DNA of 64,000 nucleotides, taken from positions 1 to 64,000 of the forward strand of contig NZ_BAGG01000103.1 in NCBI RefSeq assembly GCF_000308695.1, written 5' to 3'. A program made the translations under genes and the position numbers. The notes below the pieces were generated by a model. It saw nothing but the letters and a program-made list of their open reading frames with translations, made no database searches and was not told the origin of the DNA. Origin of the DNA: Nocardia takedensis NBRC 100417 (GTDB lineage: Bacteria; Actinomycetota; Actinomycetes; Mycobacteriales; Mycobacteriaceae). This document shows positions 34,748 through 43,521 of the stretch, piece after piece (position 1 is the first letter of the stretch; the number at the start of each line of letters is the position of its first letter).

Positions 34748-35569
34748 GTGTCGTCCGGAATCCTCGTAGGTGCGATAGTCGCGATAATCCTGCTCATAGG
34801 CGCGGCGGTGCTGTTGTGGCCCGCGGTCCGCAGCAGGCAGTTGCGCTCCCGATTCGGACCCGAATACGACCGCGTGCTGGCCGAATCCGACGATCGGCGC
34901 ACCGCCGAACGTGAACTCGCCGAACGCACCCGCAGGCACAAGCTGCTCGAACTGAAGGCCCTCACCCCCGAGCGCAAGGACTACTTCGCCCGCGCCTGGG
35001 CCGACGTGCAGGAACAGTTCGTCGATCAGCCCGCCGAAGCGGTCACCGATGCCGACCGCCTGGTCAGCACCCTGATGGGCGAACGGGGTTATCCCACCGG
35101 CAGTTACGACCAGCAACTGGCCGACCTGTCCGTCGAGCACGCGGCCACCCTCGGCCACTACCGCGAGGCCCACGACATCGCCATCGCCCAGGCCGAAGGC
35201 CGCGCGAGCACCGAGGACCTGCGCACCGCCGTCGTGCACTACCGCACGCTGTTCCGCGAACTGCTCGACGCGCCCGCCAAGCCGGGAAAGGTCGCCAAGG
35301 AGACCGGCGAACATCCCCGTGACGCCGTAGCGCACGAGAAGGTGTCGGTGCCGGACAAGGAGAACGGGGACGGCCACCGGGCCACCGGCGAGGCGACGCG
35401 CACACACGAACCGGCTCCCGGCGCGGACGGCGATGCGCGACACGCGACCGCACCGAAAGACGAGGCGCGACAGGCCGTTGTGACTAAAGACGACGCGGCG
35501 GAGGGGATTCCGACCGACCGGAGCGCGACCGAACACGCCGACGCGCGCAAGAAGGACACGGTGGCATGA
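34748..35569 (+). CDS. Membrane-anchored protein with a helical domain shared with the next gene
   Basis: 273 residues. One N-terminal membrane segment (about 3-25), then a helical domain with W-x-x-VQ-x-x-FVDQPAEAVTDADRLV and RTAVVHYRTLFRELLD (about 75-175), then a charged, disordered tail rich in Lys, Glu, Asp and Thr. GGAG lies 8 bases before GTG 34748. The stop overlaps the next gene (ATGA). The same domain closes the following protein. I recall the domain in hypothetical actinobacterial proteins; no function known. Confidence 0.7.
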   Translation: MSSGILVGAIVAIILLIGAAVLLWPAVRSRQLRSRFGPEYDRVLAESDDRRTAERELAERTRRHKLLELKALTPERKDYFARAWADVQEQFVDQPAEAVTDADRLVSTLMGERGYPTGSYDQQLADLSVEHAATLGHYREAHDIAIAQAEGRASTEDLRTAVVHYRTLFRELLDAPAKPGKVAKETGEHPRDAVAHEKVSVPDKENGDGHRATGEATRTHEPAPGADGDARHATAPKDEARQAVVTKDDAAEGIPTDRSATEHADARKKDTVA

Positions 35570-36744
35570 GTACCGAATCCGCCCGGGCCCGCGCGATCGA
35601 TCCCGACACCGCCGATCCCGCCTCGCGCAACACGACTTCCGATGGTGTGCAGGCCGACTCGACCGCCACCCCCACCGACCCGAAAGGCGAGACCGTGAAG
35701 ACCGAAGCATCGACCTCGACCACCGCGACGGCCGCCGACGGCCTCGAACCGGAGCGCACGCGCACCGACGTACCCGCTGCCGACAAGGCGCGGACCGTCG
35801 ACGGAACGGACCACGCGGACACCACCGACGGCGACAAGCGTCCCGCGACCACCGAGGGTGCGCACGCCTCGACCGGCTCGGACGCGATCGACCGCGTCGC
35901 CACCGATTCCGACACGGCGACCCACGGCAAGGAGTCCGCCACCGACAAGGCGACCCACCGCTCGCACGACGACCCCGACGCGCCGCACGGCTCGCAAGCC
36001 GAGTCCGGCGCAACCCACACCGCGCACGCCGAATCCGATGCACCCCGCGCCACGCAGGGCGGTATCGCTGCACCCCACACCACGCGGGCCGATACCGGCG
36101 CGACCCGCGATTCGCAGGCCGCCACCGGCACGTCCGGTGATTCCGGGACGGCGACGAGGGGCGAAACAGTGGCCACGACAGGTGATCCGCGTGGCGCGTC
36201 CACCGGGAGAACCGAGGCGGCCAGGGCGAGCGAGTCGAAGACCGACACCGCGCAGGCTGTCGACAGCGCGGCGGGCAAGGGCGCATCGACCGCAGCCCAC
36301 ACCGCCGACGATCCGGCTGTCGAGACCAAGGGCGCGCACGCATCGGCGACCGCCGAGGGCGAAGGCGCGCACACCGCCACCGCGCTCGGGGGTGCGCGCG
36401 CCGCGCAGAGCACCGATGCGAAGGGCACGGCACGTCCGGCGACCGCCGAGCAAGCGCCTGGCGAGAACGAGACGATCCCGCCGCTGTTCGACGATCCGAC
36501 CGTCGATCAGCTGCGCACCCGCTGGCGTGAGGTGCAGGGGTCGTTCGTCGACAGCCCGCGCCAAGCGGTCTCGCGCGCCGACGATCTGGTCGCCGAATTG
36601 ATCCAGCAACTCGCGGCGGCCTACACCGCGCGCAAGCAGGCGCTGGCCGACAAGGCCCCGGGTGAGGCGGACACCGAGGCGCTGCGTCAGACGTTGCGCC
36701 ACTACCGGGCGCTGTTCGACCAGCTCTTGTCCCCGGTGGGCTGA
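35566..36744 (+). CDS. Largely disordered Thr/Ala/Asp-rich protein with C-terminal helical domain
   Basis: 392 residues. Residues 1-300 are low complexity (Thr, Ala, Asp, Ser, His, Glu) with many variants of DTGA, TAHAES and ATR, and no signal peptide or membrane helix. The last 85 residues form a folded domain with LRTRWREVQGSFVDSPR, AVSRADDLVAEL and LRQTLRHYRALFDQLL, homologous to the domain of the upstream partner. ATGA overlap makes the two genes one unit. The abundance of Thr next to a Ser/Thr kinase gene suggests possible phosphorylation, which is inference. Confidence 0.68.
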   Translation: MSTESARARAIDPDTADPASRNTTSDGVQADSTATPTDPKGETVKTEASTSTTATAADGLEPERTRTDVPAADKARTVDGTDHADTTDGDKRPATTEGAHASTGSDAIDRVATDSDTATHGKESATDKATHRSHDDPDAPHGSQAESGATHTAHAESDAPRATQGGIAAPHTTRADTGATRDSQAATGTSGDSGTATRGETVATTGDPRGASTGRTEAARASESKTDTAQAVDSAAGKGASTAAHTADDPAVETKGAHASATAEGEGAHTATALGGARAAQSTDAKGTARPATAEQAPGENETIPPLFDDPTVDQLRTRWREVQGSFVDSPRQAVSRADDLVAELIQQLAAAYTARKQALADKAPGEADTEALRQTLRHYRALFDQLLSPVG

Positions 36745-36761
36745 GCCGGATCGCACGCGGA

Positions 36762-36791
36762 CCGCACGACCGGGCGACACCGGACGTGCGG
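36762..36791 (+). terminator. Terminator before the Ser/Thr kinase gene
   Basis: CCGCACG, A, CCGG, loop GCGACA, CCGG, A, CGTGCGG: 11 base pairs with one A-A mismatch, 17 bases after the stop at 36744. Confidence 0.6.
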
Positions 36792-36861
36792 TCCTCGCGT
36801 GTGCCTGGGGGTACCGGACCGGTGTGGGGACCGCGCTCTCGCGTCGGTCGGTCCCGGCACA

Positions 36862-36867
36862 TAGGCT
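36862..36867 (+). promoter_or_regulatory. -10 box (TAGGCT) of the Ser/Thr kinase gene
   Basis: TAGGCT, 6 bases, then GTG 36874. Confidence 0.5.
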
Positions 36868-36873
36868 TGCGCC

Positions 36874-38658
36874 GTGAATTCCGGGCGGACAGTGGTCGAC
36901 GGGCGTTTCGAGTTGCTCGAGCCGCTCGGTAGCGGCGGTATGGGGACGGTGTGGCGGGCCTACGATCTGGCCCTGCATCGCGAGGTCGCGCTCAAGGAGG
37001 TCAAGCCCGCCGATCCGGAGAGTTCGGCGGGGGCGGCGGGTGTGCAGCGCGAGCGGGTGCTGCGCGAGGCGCGCGCGCTGGCTCGGATCGGGCATCCGAA
37101 CGTGGTGGCCGTGCACCACATCGTGGATTCGCCGGAACATCCGCACCCGTGGATCGTCATGGAACTGGTGCGCGGGAAGTCGCTGTCGGACCGGCTCGCG
37201 CAAGCGCCGCTGGGTCCCGCCGAGGCCGCGGCGATCGGTCGGGGCATCCTGGCCGGTTTGCGGGCCGCTCACCAGGTCGGCGTGCTGCACCGCGACATCA
37301 AACCGGCCAACGTGCTGCTGCGCGAGGACGGCTCGCCCGTCCTCACCGATTTCGGGATCGCCGCGCTCGCCGACGCCACCGGGTTGACCGGCACCGGCAA
37401 CCTGGTCGGGTCGCTGGATTACGTGGCCCCGGAGCGGTTGGCCGGCGAGGAGGGCAATCCCGCCTCGGATCTGTGGTCACTGGGCCTGCTGCTGTTCGTG
37501 GCGGTCGAGGGCTATCACCCGATGCGCCGCGAGACCACCGTGGCCACGCTGGCGGCGGTGCTGCAAGGCACCGTGCCGATTCCCCAGCGGGCCGGCCCGC
37601 TGACCCCGGTGCTCCAGTCGATCCTTGTCGCCGACCCGAAGCATCGCGCGTCGATGGAACAGGTCGACCACCAGTTGGCCCAGTTGACCACCTCCGGCTC
37701 GCATCCGGTGGCGGCGAACCCGTACGCGCACCCCGCCCAGCACGGGTCCACACCGTCGTACCCGGTGCAGCACGGCACGTCCACTCCCGCCTACCCCGTT
37801 CAGCACGGCACCGGTCCGTCGACGCCCGTCTACGGGCAGCAGTACACGCCGCCGGCCGCGCCGGTAGCCAAGCCGACTCACGCCCAGCCGGGTTACCTTC
37901 AGCCGGGCCACAACCAGGCCGGTCACAACCAGGCCGGTCACGCCGGGGCAGGTCACCCGGGGGTCTACCCGTATCCGCCGCAGCGGTCGGGGATGTCGGC
38001 GGGGGCGAAGGTCGGGCTGGCCGCGGCGGCGCTGGTCACGGTCGCGGCCGTCGCGGCGGCGGTGGTCGTGCTGCGCCCGGACGGCGGCTCCGGGGCGCCG
38101 GGGTCCACGCCCGGTTCCGTGCTCGCTTCCGGCGTCGTCCCGCCGTCCGGGGTCGTCATCTCGCCGTCCGGCGTGCGGATCGTGGACACGCCCTCGACGG
38201 GTTCGCAGCAGATCGGCGACCTGTTGACCCCCGCGGGCATCCGCCAGGCCATCACGGCGCTCGAGAAGGTCTCCGGCGGTACGCAGTTCACCGAGGCGTC
38301 CTTCTACGAGAACTTCGCCAATGCGGCCGCGCCCGTCAGCGGCCAGCCCAAGCTCTACGACGAGTACACCTATCGCAACGGGTCCGCGACGCGCAAAGGC
38401 GCGGGCGGCCAGATCGATGACGACGACAAGACCATCCAGCTCAACTCGATCAACTGGGATCTCATCCCGGGACTGTTCGCCACCGCGAACGAGAAGCTCA
38501 ACGTCCCGAAGCCGACCATGCGCTACGTGATCGTGGAACCCGCGTGGACCTTCAACGACGACCGCCCGGCCCTGCTGATCTACCTCACCGACGACTACGG
38601 CGGCGCGTATCTGGCGGCGAACCTGGACGGTTCGATCGTCTCGATGTATCCGCGCTGA
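36874..38658 (+). CDS. Transmembrane eukaryotic-type Ser/Thr protein kinase
   Basis: 594 residues. The kinase domain (about 10-270) has glycine loop GSGGMGTVW, catalytic Lys41, HRD 139-141 with DIKPANVLL, DFG 159-161 and APE 185-187, so it should be active. A Pro/Gln/His-rich juxtamembrane segment (about 280-370) contains YPVQHGT and QAGH repeats. One membrane helix (about 377-400) leads to an extracellular domain of about 190 residues without PASTA repeats. Separate from the upstream pair by a terminator and its own -10 box. Ligand and targets unknown. Confidence 0.92.
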   Translation: MNSGRTVVDGRFELLEPLGSGGMGTVWRAYDLALHREVALKEVKPADPESSAGAAGVQRERVLREARALARIGHPNVVAVHHIVDSPEHPHPWIVMELVRGKSLSDRLAQAPLGPAEAAAIGRGILAGLRAAHQVGVLHRDIKPANVLLREDGSPVLTDFGIAALADATGLTGTGNLVGSLDYVAPERLAGEEGNPASDLWSLGLLLFVAVEGYHPMRRETTVATLAAVLQGTVPIPQRAGPLTPVLQSILVADPKHRASMEQVDHQLAQLTTSGSHPVAANPYAHPAQHGSTPSYPVQHGTSTPAYPVQHGTGPSTPVYGQQYTPPAAPVAKPTHAQPGYLQPGHNQAGHNQAGHAGAGHPGVYPYPPQRSGMSAGAKVGLAAAALVTVAAVAAAVVVLRPDGGSGAPGSTPGSVLASGVVPPSGVVISPSGVRIVDTPSTGSQQIGDLLTPAGIRQAITALEKVSGGTQFTEASFYENFANAAAPVSGQPKLYDEYTYRNGSATRKGAGGQIDDDDKTIQLNSINWDLIPGLFATANEKLNVPKPTMRYVIVEPAWTFNDDRPALLIYLTDDYGGAYLAANLDGSIVSMYPR

Positions 38659-38678
38659 CGCGAGTGCCGCGCGGGGCG

Positions 38679-41162
38679 TCACTCCCCGAATCGCAGCGTG
38701 ACCTCGCCCGAGGTCGGCCGCGCCCGGCAGGCCAGGACCCGACCGCGCGCGATCTGTTCCTCGGTGATGGCCAGCAGCGGATCGGGGTCCATGTCGACCA
38801 CGCCGGATTCGACTGTCGCCAGGCAGGTTCCGCAGGAGCCGCCGAGGCAGGAGTAGGGCAGATCCTCGCGGATCGCCAGCGCGGCGTCCAGAACGGTCGC
38901 GCCGCGCGGCACGTCGACGCGCAGGTCAGGCCCGTGGCCGGTGAGCGTGACCTGCGAGCGTTCGACGTCCGTCGAGGGGGCGCGGTGCGTGTCGTCTCGC
39001 GGATCGCCGGGCGAGGTCCCGGGCTCGGTGCGCCGGGTGTCGAACAGTTCGACCGCGATCCGTGATCGGTCGACGCCGTTCGCGCGCAGCGCGGCGACGG
39101 TGTCGACCACCAGGTCCTTCGGCCCGCACAGCAGCCACCGGTCGGCCTGTTCGCCCGCGACCTCACGGGGATCGATACGGCCTCGGCGGTACTCGGCGCC
39201 GGGCCCGTCGGCGGGCAGCGTCGCCGTCGCGCCGGACAGGTGGTGCACGACACGGAGTCGGCCGGGGAACCGCGTGGTGAACTCGGCCAACCGGGCGGCG
39301 AGCATGATCCGGTCGGCGTCGCGGTTGCCGAGGTGCAGGGTGACCGTGCTGCCGGGATCACCGCCCAGGACGGCCCCGACCAGGGCCGCGATCGGCGTGA
39401 CTCCGCTGCCTGCCGCCACCGCCGCGTAGTGGTGCGGGCCGACCGGCGTGGTGAACGTTCCGGTGGGCTCGCCCACGTGGAGCACGGTGCCCGCGGTGAG
39501 CGTGCCCGTCGCGTACGCGGAGAAGATCCCGCCGTCCTGCCGTTTGACCGCGATGCGCAGGCGGTCCGCCGAACTCGGGTCGCACAGGGAATAGCTGCGC
39601 CGCAACGGTTTCCCCAGATGGGTGCCGCGCACGACGACGTGCTGCCCGGCCGAATAGCGGAAGGCGTCCCGGAGGTGCTGCGGGACAGCGAATTCCACGA
39701 TCACGCTGTCCCTTGTGTCGCGGTCGACGCGGTGCACCGGTAGTCGATGGAAGCCGCGGGCGGGGCCGTGCGGCGTCGGATCGAAATCGGTCACGCTCTC
39801 GTCTTCGGCCGAAAACCCGCGCGAGCGCGCGTAATCGAGGCACGCGAGCCCGAAATTCACCGCGGCGCGACCGAACAGCATCGGCCGCAGCACAGCCGTG
39901 GGACGGTCGAGCAGTCCGGCAATCCGGGCGATCCGACCGCCGACCACCGCGTCCCGCGCCCCCACCGCCATCCCGAGCGTGGTCAGCGCCCCGAGCGCCC
40001 GCAACCCCGGCTGCCCCGACGAATCCACGTGCGGCATAGCCAGATCGAACAGTCTGGTGATCCGCCAGGCGTCGTCGATCGCGCGCGCGGTGGCCCGGAA
40101 GAACCGCGGGGCCAAGTCGCGATCACCCTCGGCGAGGGCCGCGCGCAGGCACAGCGCCTGCAACGCCGACACCGTCATCCCCTGCCCGAAGGCCGGACTG
40201 AAACTGCACACCGCGTCACCGAGGACCAGCAGGCCGCGCGGGAACCGCAGCAACCGTTCGTAGCGACGCCGCTTGTTGGCCAGGTAGCGGAAAGTGCCGA
40301 CCTCGCTCAACGGTTCGGCGTCCACCAACGCCTCGCGCACATCCGGCGGCGCGACCGAGGCGGCGAAACGCCAGAACCCGTCCGAATCCGTCGGCGGATG
40401 GTCCTTGCCGTAGCCGATGAGGGTGAGGATGTGCATGCCGTCCTCGATCGCGAACAGCGCCAGTCCGCGCGCCGGGTCCTGATTCGCGACCACGATCTCC
40501 TTGTCCCCGCCGACCGACCCCGCCGGTAATCGCACGTAGCGACTCGCGTACATCATGTCGATGCGCACGCCCTCCTCGGCGGGACGCTCGTAGCCCAGTT
40601 CGGCGAGCCAGTCCTCCACCGGGCCGTGCCGGCCCAGACAACTCACCACCAGATCGGCGTCCAGACGCCGCGCGGGCCCGTCGGCGGGATGCAACCGCAC
40701 GCCGGTGACCCGGTTTCCGCGCGGGTCCGCGCACAACCCCGCGACCGCGCAGCGATCGAGCATCGTGACATTCGCCAGCGCCCGCACCCGCTCGCGCACC
40801 CGCGCCTCCAGGAACGGGCGACTGGCCTGGAGCAGGGAATACCCGCCGTCGGAGCGCGCCAGGGTGTGGCCCGCGATGGTCATCCGCATCTCGGTCAGCG
40901 ACCGGCACTCCACCGCGCCGTCGGCCAGCAGTCGATCGGTGATCCCGGGGAACAGTTCCTCGAAGATCTGCTTGCCCCGCGCGAGCAACGCGTGCACGTG
41001 CCGCCCCTGCGGGACGCCGCGCCGGTCGCCCGGCACCGACAGATCGTCGCGTTCGACCACCGTCACCAGCTCGAACTGCTCGCTCAGCACGCGCGCGGTG
41101 AGCAATCCGGCCATACTCGCCCCGAGCACCACCGCGTGTCCGCGGCGGACGGTTCCGGTCAT
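38679..41162 (-). CDS. Fusion: FAD-dependent monooxygenase, PaaE-type reductase and 2Fe-2S ferredoxin
   Basis: 827 residues. Residues 1-about 480 are an FAD monooxygenase/dehydrogenase-like domain: GASMAGL (14-20) binds FAD and GDAVCSFSPAFGQGM is the second FAD motif. Residues about 500-735 are a ferredoxin-NADP-reductase-type module with RRSYSL, GSGVTPIAAL and LLCGPKDLV. Residues about 740-827 are a plant-type ferredoxin with C772, C777, C780 and C812. GGAGG lies 6 bases before ATG 41162; the frame to 41423 is unsupported. A self-contained electron-transfer oxygenase is plausible; substrate unknown. Divergent from a TetR gene. Confidence 0.85.
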   Translation of the reverse strand: MTGTVRRGHAVVLGASMAGLLTARVLSEQFELVTVVERDDLSVPGDRRGVPQGRHVHALLARGKQIFEELFPGITDRLLADGAVECRSLTEMRMTIAGHTLARSDGGYSLLQASRPFLEARVRERVRALANVTMLDRCAVAGLCADPRGNRVTGVRLHPADGPARRLDADLVVSCLGRHGPVEDWLAELGYERPAEEGVRIDMMYASRYVRLPAGSVGGDKEIVVANQDPARGLALFAIEDGMHILTLIGYGKDHPPTDSDGFWRFAASVAPPDVREALVDAEPLSEVGTFRYLANKRRRYERLLRFPRGLLVLGDAVCSFSPAFGQGMTVSALQALCLRAALAEGDRDLAPRFFRATARAIDDAWRITRLFDLAMPHVDSSGQPGLRALGALTTLGMAVGARDAVVGGRIARIAGLLDRPTAVLRPMLFGRAAVNFGLACLDYARSRGFSAEDESVTDFDPTPHGPARGFHRLPVHRVDRDTRDSVIVEFAVPQHLRDAFRYSAGQHVVVRGTHLGKPLRRSYSLCDPSSADRLRIAVKRQDGGIFSAYATGTLTAGTVLHVGEPTGTFTTPVGPHHYAAVAAGSGVTPIAALVGAVLGGDPGSTVTLHLGNRDADRIMLAARLAEFTTRFPGRLRVVHHLSGATATLPADGPGAEYRRGRIDPREVAGEQADRWLLCGPKDLVVDTVAALRANGVDRSRIAVELFDTRRTEPGTSPGDPRDDTHRAPSTDVERSQVTLTGHGPDLRVDVPRGATVLDAALAIREDLPYSCLGGSCGTCLATVESGVVDMDPDPLLAITEEQIARGRVLACRARPTSGEVTLRFGE

Positions 41163-41229
41163 GGAAATCCTCCGATCCTCCCGCGACCACGTCGTCACGG
41201 GATCTCCGCGCGCGGAACGCACCGCCACG

Positions 41230-41257
41230 CTGAGATTTTCCGCTAGATTAGTCTCAG
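41230..41257. promoter_or_regulatory. TetR operator candidate between the fusion oxidoreductase and tetR
   Basis: Inverted arms CTGAGA (41230-41235) and TCTCAG (41252-41257) flank a 16-base centre containing TAGATT, a possible -10 of tetR. Confidence 0.6.
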
Positions 41258-41298
41258 TAAACGTTCGAGGGCAACCACCCACCGGGAGCGCACCACCC

Positions 41299-41871
41299 AT
41301 GACGTCCACCACCCGCTCCGCCGACGCGCTGCTCGACGCGGCCCTCGCGTCGATCGCCGAGAACGGCCTGGACGCCCTCACCCTCAGCGCCGTGGCCACC
41401 CGCGCGGGCGTCTCCCGCGCCACCGCCTATCGCGAATTCGGCGACAAGGAAGGACTGATCTCCGCCGTCGGGCGCACCGAGGTCGCCCGCATGGTCGCCG
41501 CCGCCTACACCACCGTCGACCTGTTCGCCCCGATACCCCAATTGGCCCGCACCGCAACCCTGTTCGCCCTGGATTACCTGCGGAACCACCCCGCCTTCGG
41601 CTACGTCCGCGCCCACGAACCCGGCCACCTGCTCGCGCTTGTCGTCGCGGAAGGGGAGTCCCGATTGAACCTCGTGGAGACCGTCGCCTCCTTCGCCGAA
41701 CCTGTCGTCGCGGCCCGGGGCGACGCGGGTCTGGCGCTGCCCGCGCGCCAAGCCGCCGAGGTCGTGGTGCGGATCGTGCTGTCCCACGTGCTGCTGCCCG
41801 GGAGCGCGCTGAGCGACGAACAAGTCGCGGACACAGCCGCCCGGGCGATCACCGGGGCTGATTCGGGATGA
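41299..41871 (+). CDS. TetR family regulator
   Basis: 190 residues. The helix-turn-helix TLSAVATRAGVSRATAYREF is at about residues 27-50. The C-terminal domain is typical of TetR and gives no ligand hint. GGGAG lies 10 bases before ATG 41299. It is divergent from the monooxygenase-reductase fusion, whose expression it probably represses through the arms at 41230-41257. Confidence 0.9.
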   Translation: MTSTTRSADALLDAALASIAENGLDALTLSAVATRAGVSRATAYREFGDKEGLISAVGRTEVARMVAAAYTTVDLFAPIPQLARTATLFALDYLRNHPAFGYVRAHEPGHLLALVVAEGESRLNLVETVASFAEPVVAARGDAGLALPARQAAEVVVRIVLSHVLLPGSALSDEQVADTAARAITGADSG

Positions 41872-42147
41872 GATTTCTCGCACCATTCGTATCAGTGAGA
41901 TTTCGGCCCGCGCCTTTGACCTACCTGCCCCGTGCCACAACCAAGCCACGACGGTGACACCACATCCAGTCCCGCGTCACCGAATCCAGTCCTGGATCAC
42001 CGAAACGGGGGCCGCCGCATGGCGCAGCCGCAAAGCCGGGCGGCAACGCCTGAGCCCTACGTCAGCAACACGGGCCCGCACATGGGACCGCCGCAGCGCC
42101 GGGCGGTCACGCTCCAGTCGGGCGTCATAGACGCCTGCCGCCGGGTG
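41872..42147. other. 276-base intergenic region with repeated TGAGATTT
   Basis: TGAGATTT occurs at 41869 (over the tetR stop) and 41896, the same octamer as at 41231 in the tetR operator; GAGATTTCTC (41870-41879) is a small palindrome. The remainder is GC-rich with no convincing gene. Confidence 0.4.
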
Positions 42148-42876
42148 TCACCGCCGCAGGGCCGCGGCCACCCATGTCATCGCCTGACGGACGGCAGCGC
42201 GGGAATCCTCGTTGTGATCGGCGGTGTCGAAACCGTGCACACCGTCGGGCACGTCGATCACATCCACCCCGACCTCGTGCCGCTCGGCGACTTCGGTGAA
42301 CTCCGCGACCGACGCGGCCACCGCGATGCTCTCCCGCCCGACCCGGGTGAGCAGCACCGGAGGACGATCGACCGCCGCCGACAGCGCGTCCACCGGGTCG
42401 AATCCGGCCTCGACACCCCACCCGACCGGCGGTCGCAATACGGGATAGGTGAGCGCGACGCACCGCAACCACGCGGGCGGTTCGCGTAGCCACGGCGCGG
42501 ACAGCAGCCCGCCCCCGGAGAAGAACCACAGCGCGACCCGCTCGGAATCCACCGACGGCAATGCCCGCAACCGCTCCACCGCCGCCCGCACATCCGCCTC
42601 GGCCTTCCCGTACGCCGCGGGCGAATCGAGTCCGTGATCCACCACCGCCCCCACCAGTCCGCTCATCGCGGCCAAGGCCCCATACCCCTGGAAGATCGGC
42701 CAGTCCCGCGGTGTGGCGACCAACCCGGCCGGCAACGGCCCGCCGTGCACGAACAGGACGGCGGGCAAGGGCCCTTCCGCGGCGTCCGGACAATAGAGGT
42801 CGAGGACCCCGTCGCGCTCCCTGGCGACTTCGTTCACAGTCAGGACGAACGGCTGCATGTACGGAGGTACCACCAT
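42148..42876 (-). CDS. Alpha/beta hydrolase, dienelactone-hydrolase-like
   Basis: 242 residues. Core pattern PAVLFVHGGPLP (oxyanion region), WFFSGGGLLSAPWL (nucleophile elbow, Ser in an atypical F-x-S-G-G context) and GVHGFD (catalytic His with preceding DVPDG). ATG 42876 is used; the open frame to 43245 runs across the upstream gene and is not credible. It is probably cotranscribed with the gene at 42965-43429 (88-base gap). Substrate unknown. Confidence 0.75.
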   Translation of the reverse strand: MVVPPYMQPFVLTVNEVARERDGVLDLYCPDAAEGPLPAVLFVHGGPLPAGLVATPRDWPIFQGYGALAAMSGLVGAVVDHGLDSPAAYGKAEADVRAAVERLRALPSVDSERVALWFFSGGGLLSAPWLREPPAWLRCVALTYPVLRPPVGWGVEAGFDPVDALSAAVDRPPVLLTRVGRESIAVAASVAEFTEVAERHEVGVDVIDVPDGVHGFDTADHNEDSRAAVRQAMTWVAAALRR

Positions 42877-42964
42877 GCCCCGAGGGTAACGACCAGCCGG
42901 TCCGAACAATCCCCGTTTCACTAGAGTGCGGCGCGAAATTTCCTGCCGACCACCACCATTCACC

Positions 42965-43429
42965 TCACTCCGCGACGCCCGGCGACAACCCCACCCCCTC
43001 CCGCACCCGCGCGATCGTCGGCCGCTCCCCCTCGCCCACCGCCGTCTCGTGCAGACTCCGCAACCGGTAGCCGCGCTCCGAGACCACCAGCGACGCCGTC
43101 GCCACCCGCGGCGTGCGCACCTCGCCCACCCGGTTCTCCGCCGCGTACCGCACCACCACCAACTCCCCCACCCCCACCAACTCCACGAACTCCGACACCT
43201 CGATCTCCAACCCCGGCAACAGATTCCGCGCCGCGAACACCCCACCCAACAACGTATCCCGATCCACCACCATCCCTGCCGTCGTCACCGCCGAGAACTC
43301 CTCGTGGAACACCTCGGAGAACCGATCGAACACCTTCGGCGGCGCATCCGTCCCGATCCACTCCGCCAACTCCCAATGCAGCCCCACCACGAACTCGGCC
43401 GCCTCCGAATACTCAGACATACCGCCCAT
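42965..43429 (-). CDS. SnoaL/NTF2-like protein
   Basis: 154 residues with the alpha+beta pattern of the NTF2 superfamily: AAEFVVGLHWELAEWIG helix, FSEVFHEEFSAVT, RDTLLGGVFAARNLLPGLEIEV, VVVRYAAENR, and ERGYRLRSLHET. ATG 43429 is chosen because GGAGG lies 5 bases upstream; ATG 43420 is also in frame. Many members are small enzymes or ligand-binding proteins; nothing here decides which. Confidence 0.7.
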   Translation of the reverse strand: MGGMSEYSEAAEFVVGLHWELAEWIGTDAPPKVFDRFSEVFHEEFSAVTTAGMVVDRDTLLGGVFAARNLLPGLEIEVSEFVELVGVGELVVVRYAAENRVGEVRTPRVATASLVVSERGYRLRSLHETAVGEGERPTIARVREGVGLSPGVAE

Positions 43430-43485
43430 CTTCACCTCCCACCCCCCAGCACCCCATCCGTTCGACCCGAGCAGGTCGATGCGTG

Positions 43486-43517
43486 TTCAATATTTCACTC
43501 CGTTCAATTATATTGAA
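43486..43517 (+). promoter_or_regulatory. AT-rich promoter and operator of the AbiE-type locus
   Basis: TTCAAT (43486-43491), 17 bases, TATATT (43509-43514), then 7 bases to GTG 43522. The perfect palindrome TTCAATTATATTGAA (43503-43517) covers the -10 box, and GTTCAAT is repeated directly at 43485 and 43502. Autoregulation by the antitoxin is likely. Confidence 0.75.
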
Positions 43518-43521
43518 CAGA

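Noticed and set aside
37740..37960. Imperfect DNA repeats in the kinase gene as a possible mobile or CRISPR-like array
   Set aside because: They encode the Pro/Gln/His-rich juxtamembrane segment in frame, with no spacer regularity.
38656..38681. TGACGC/GCGTCA hairpin at the convergent kinase and fusion-oxidoreductase ends
   Set aside because: Only a 6-base stem with a 14-base loop, overlapping coding sequence on both sides; too weak to call a terminator.
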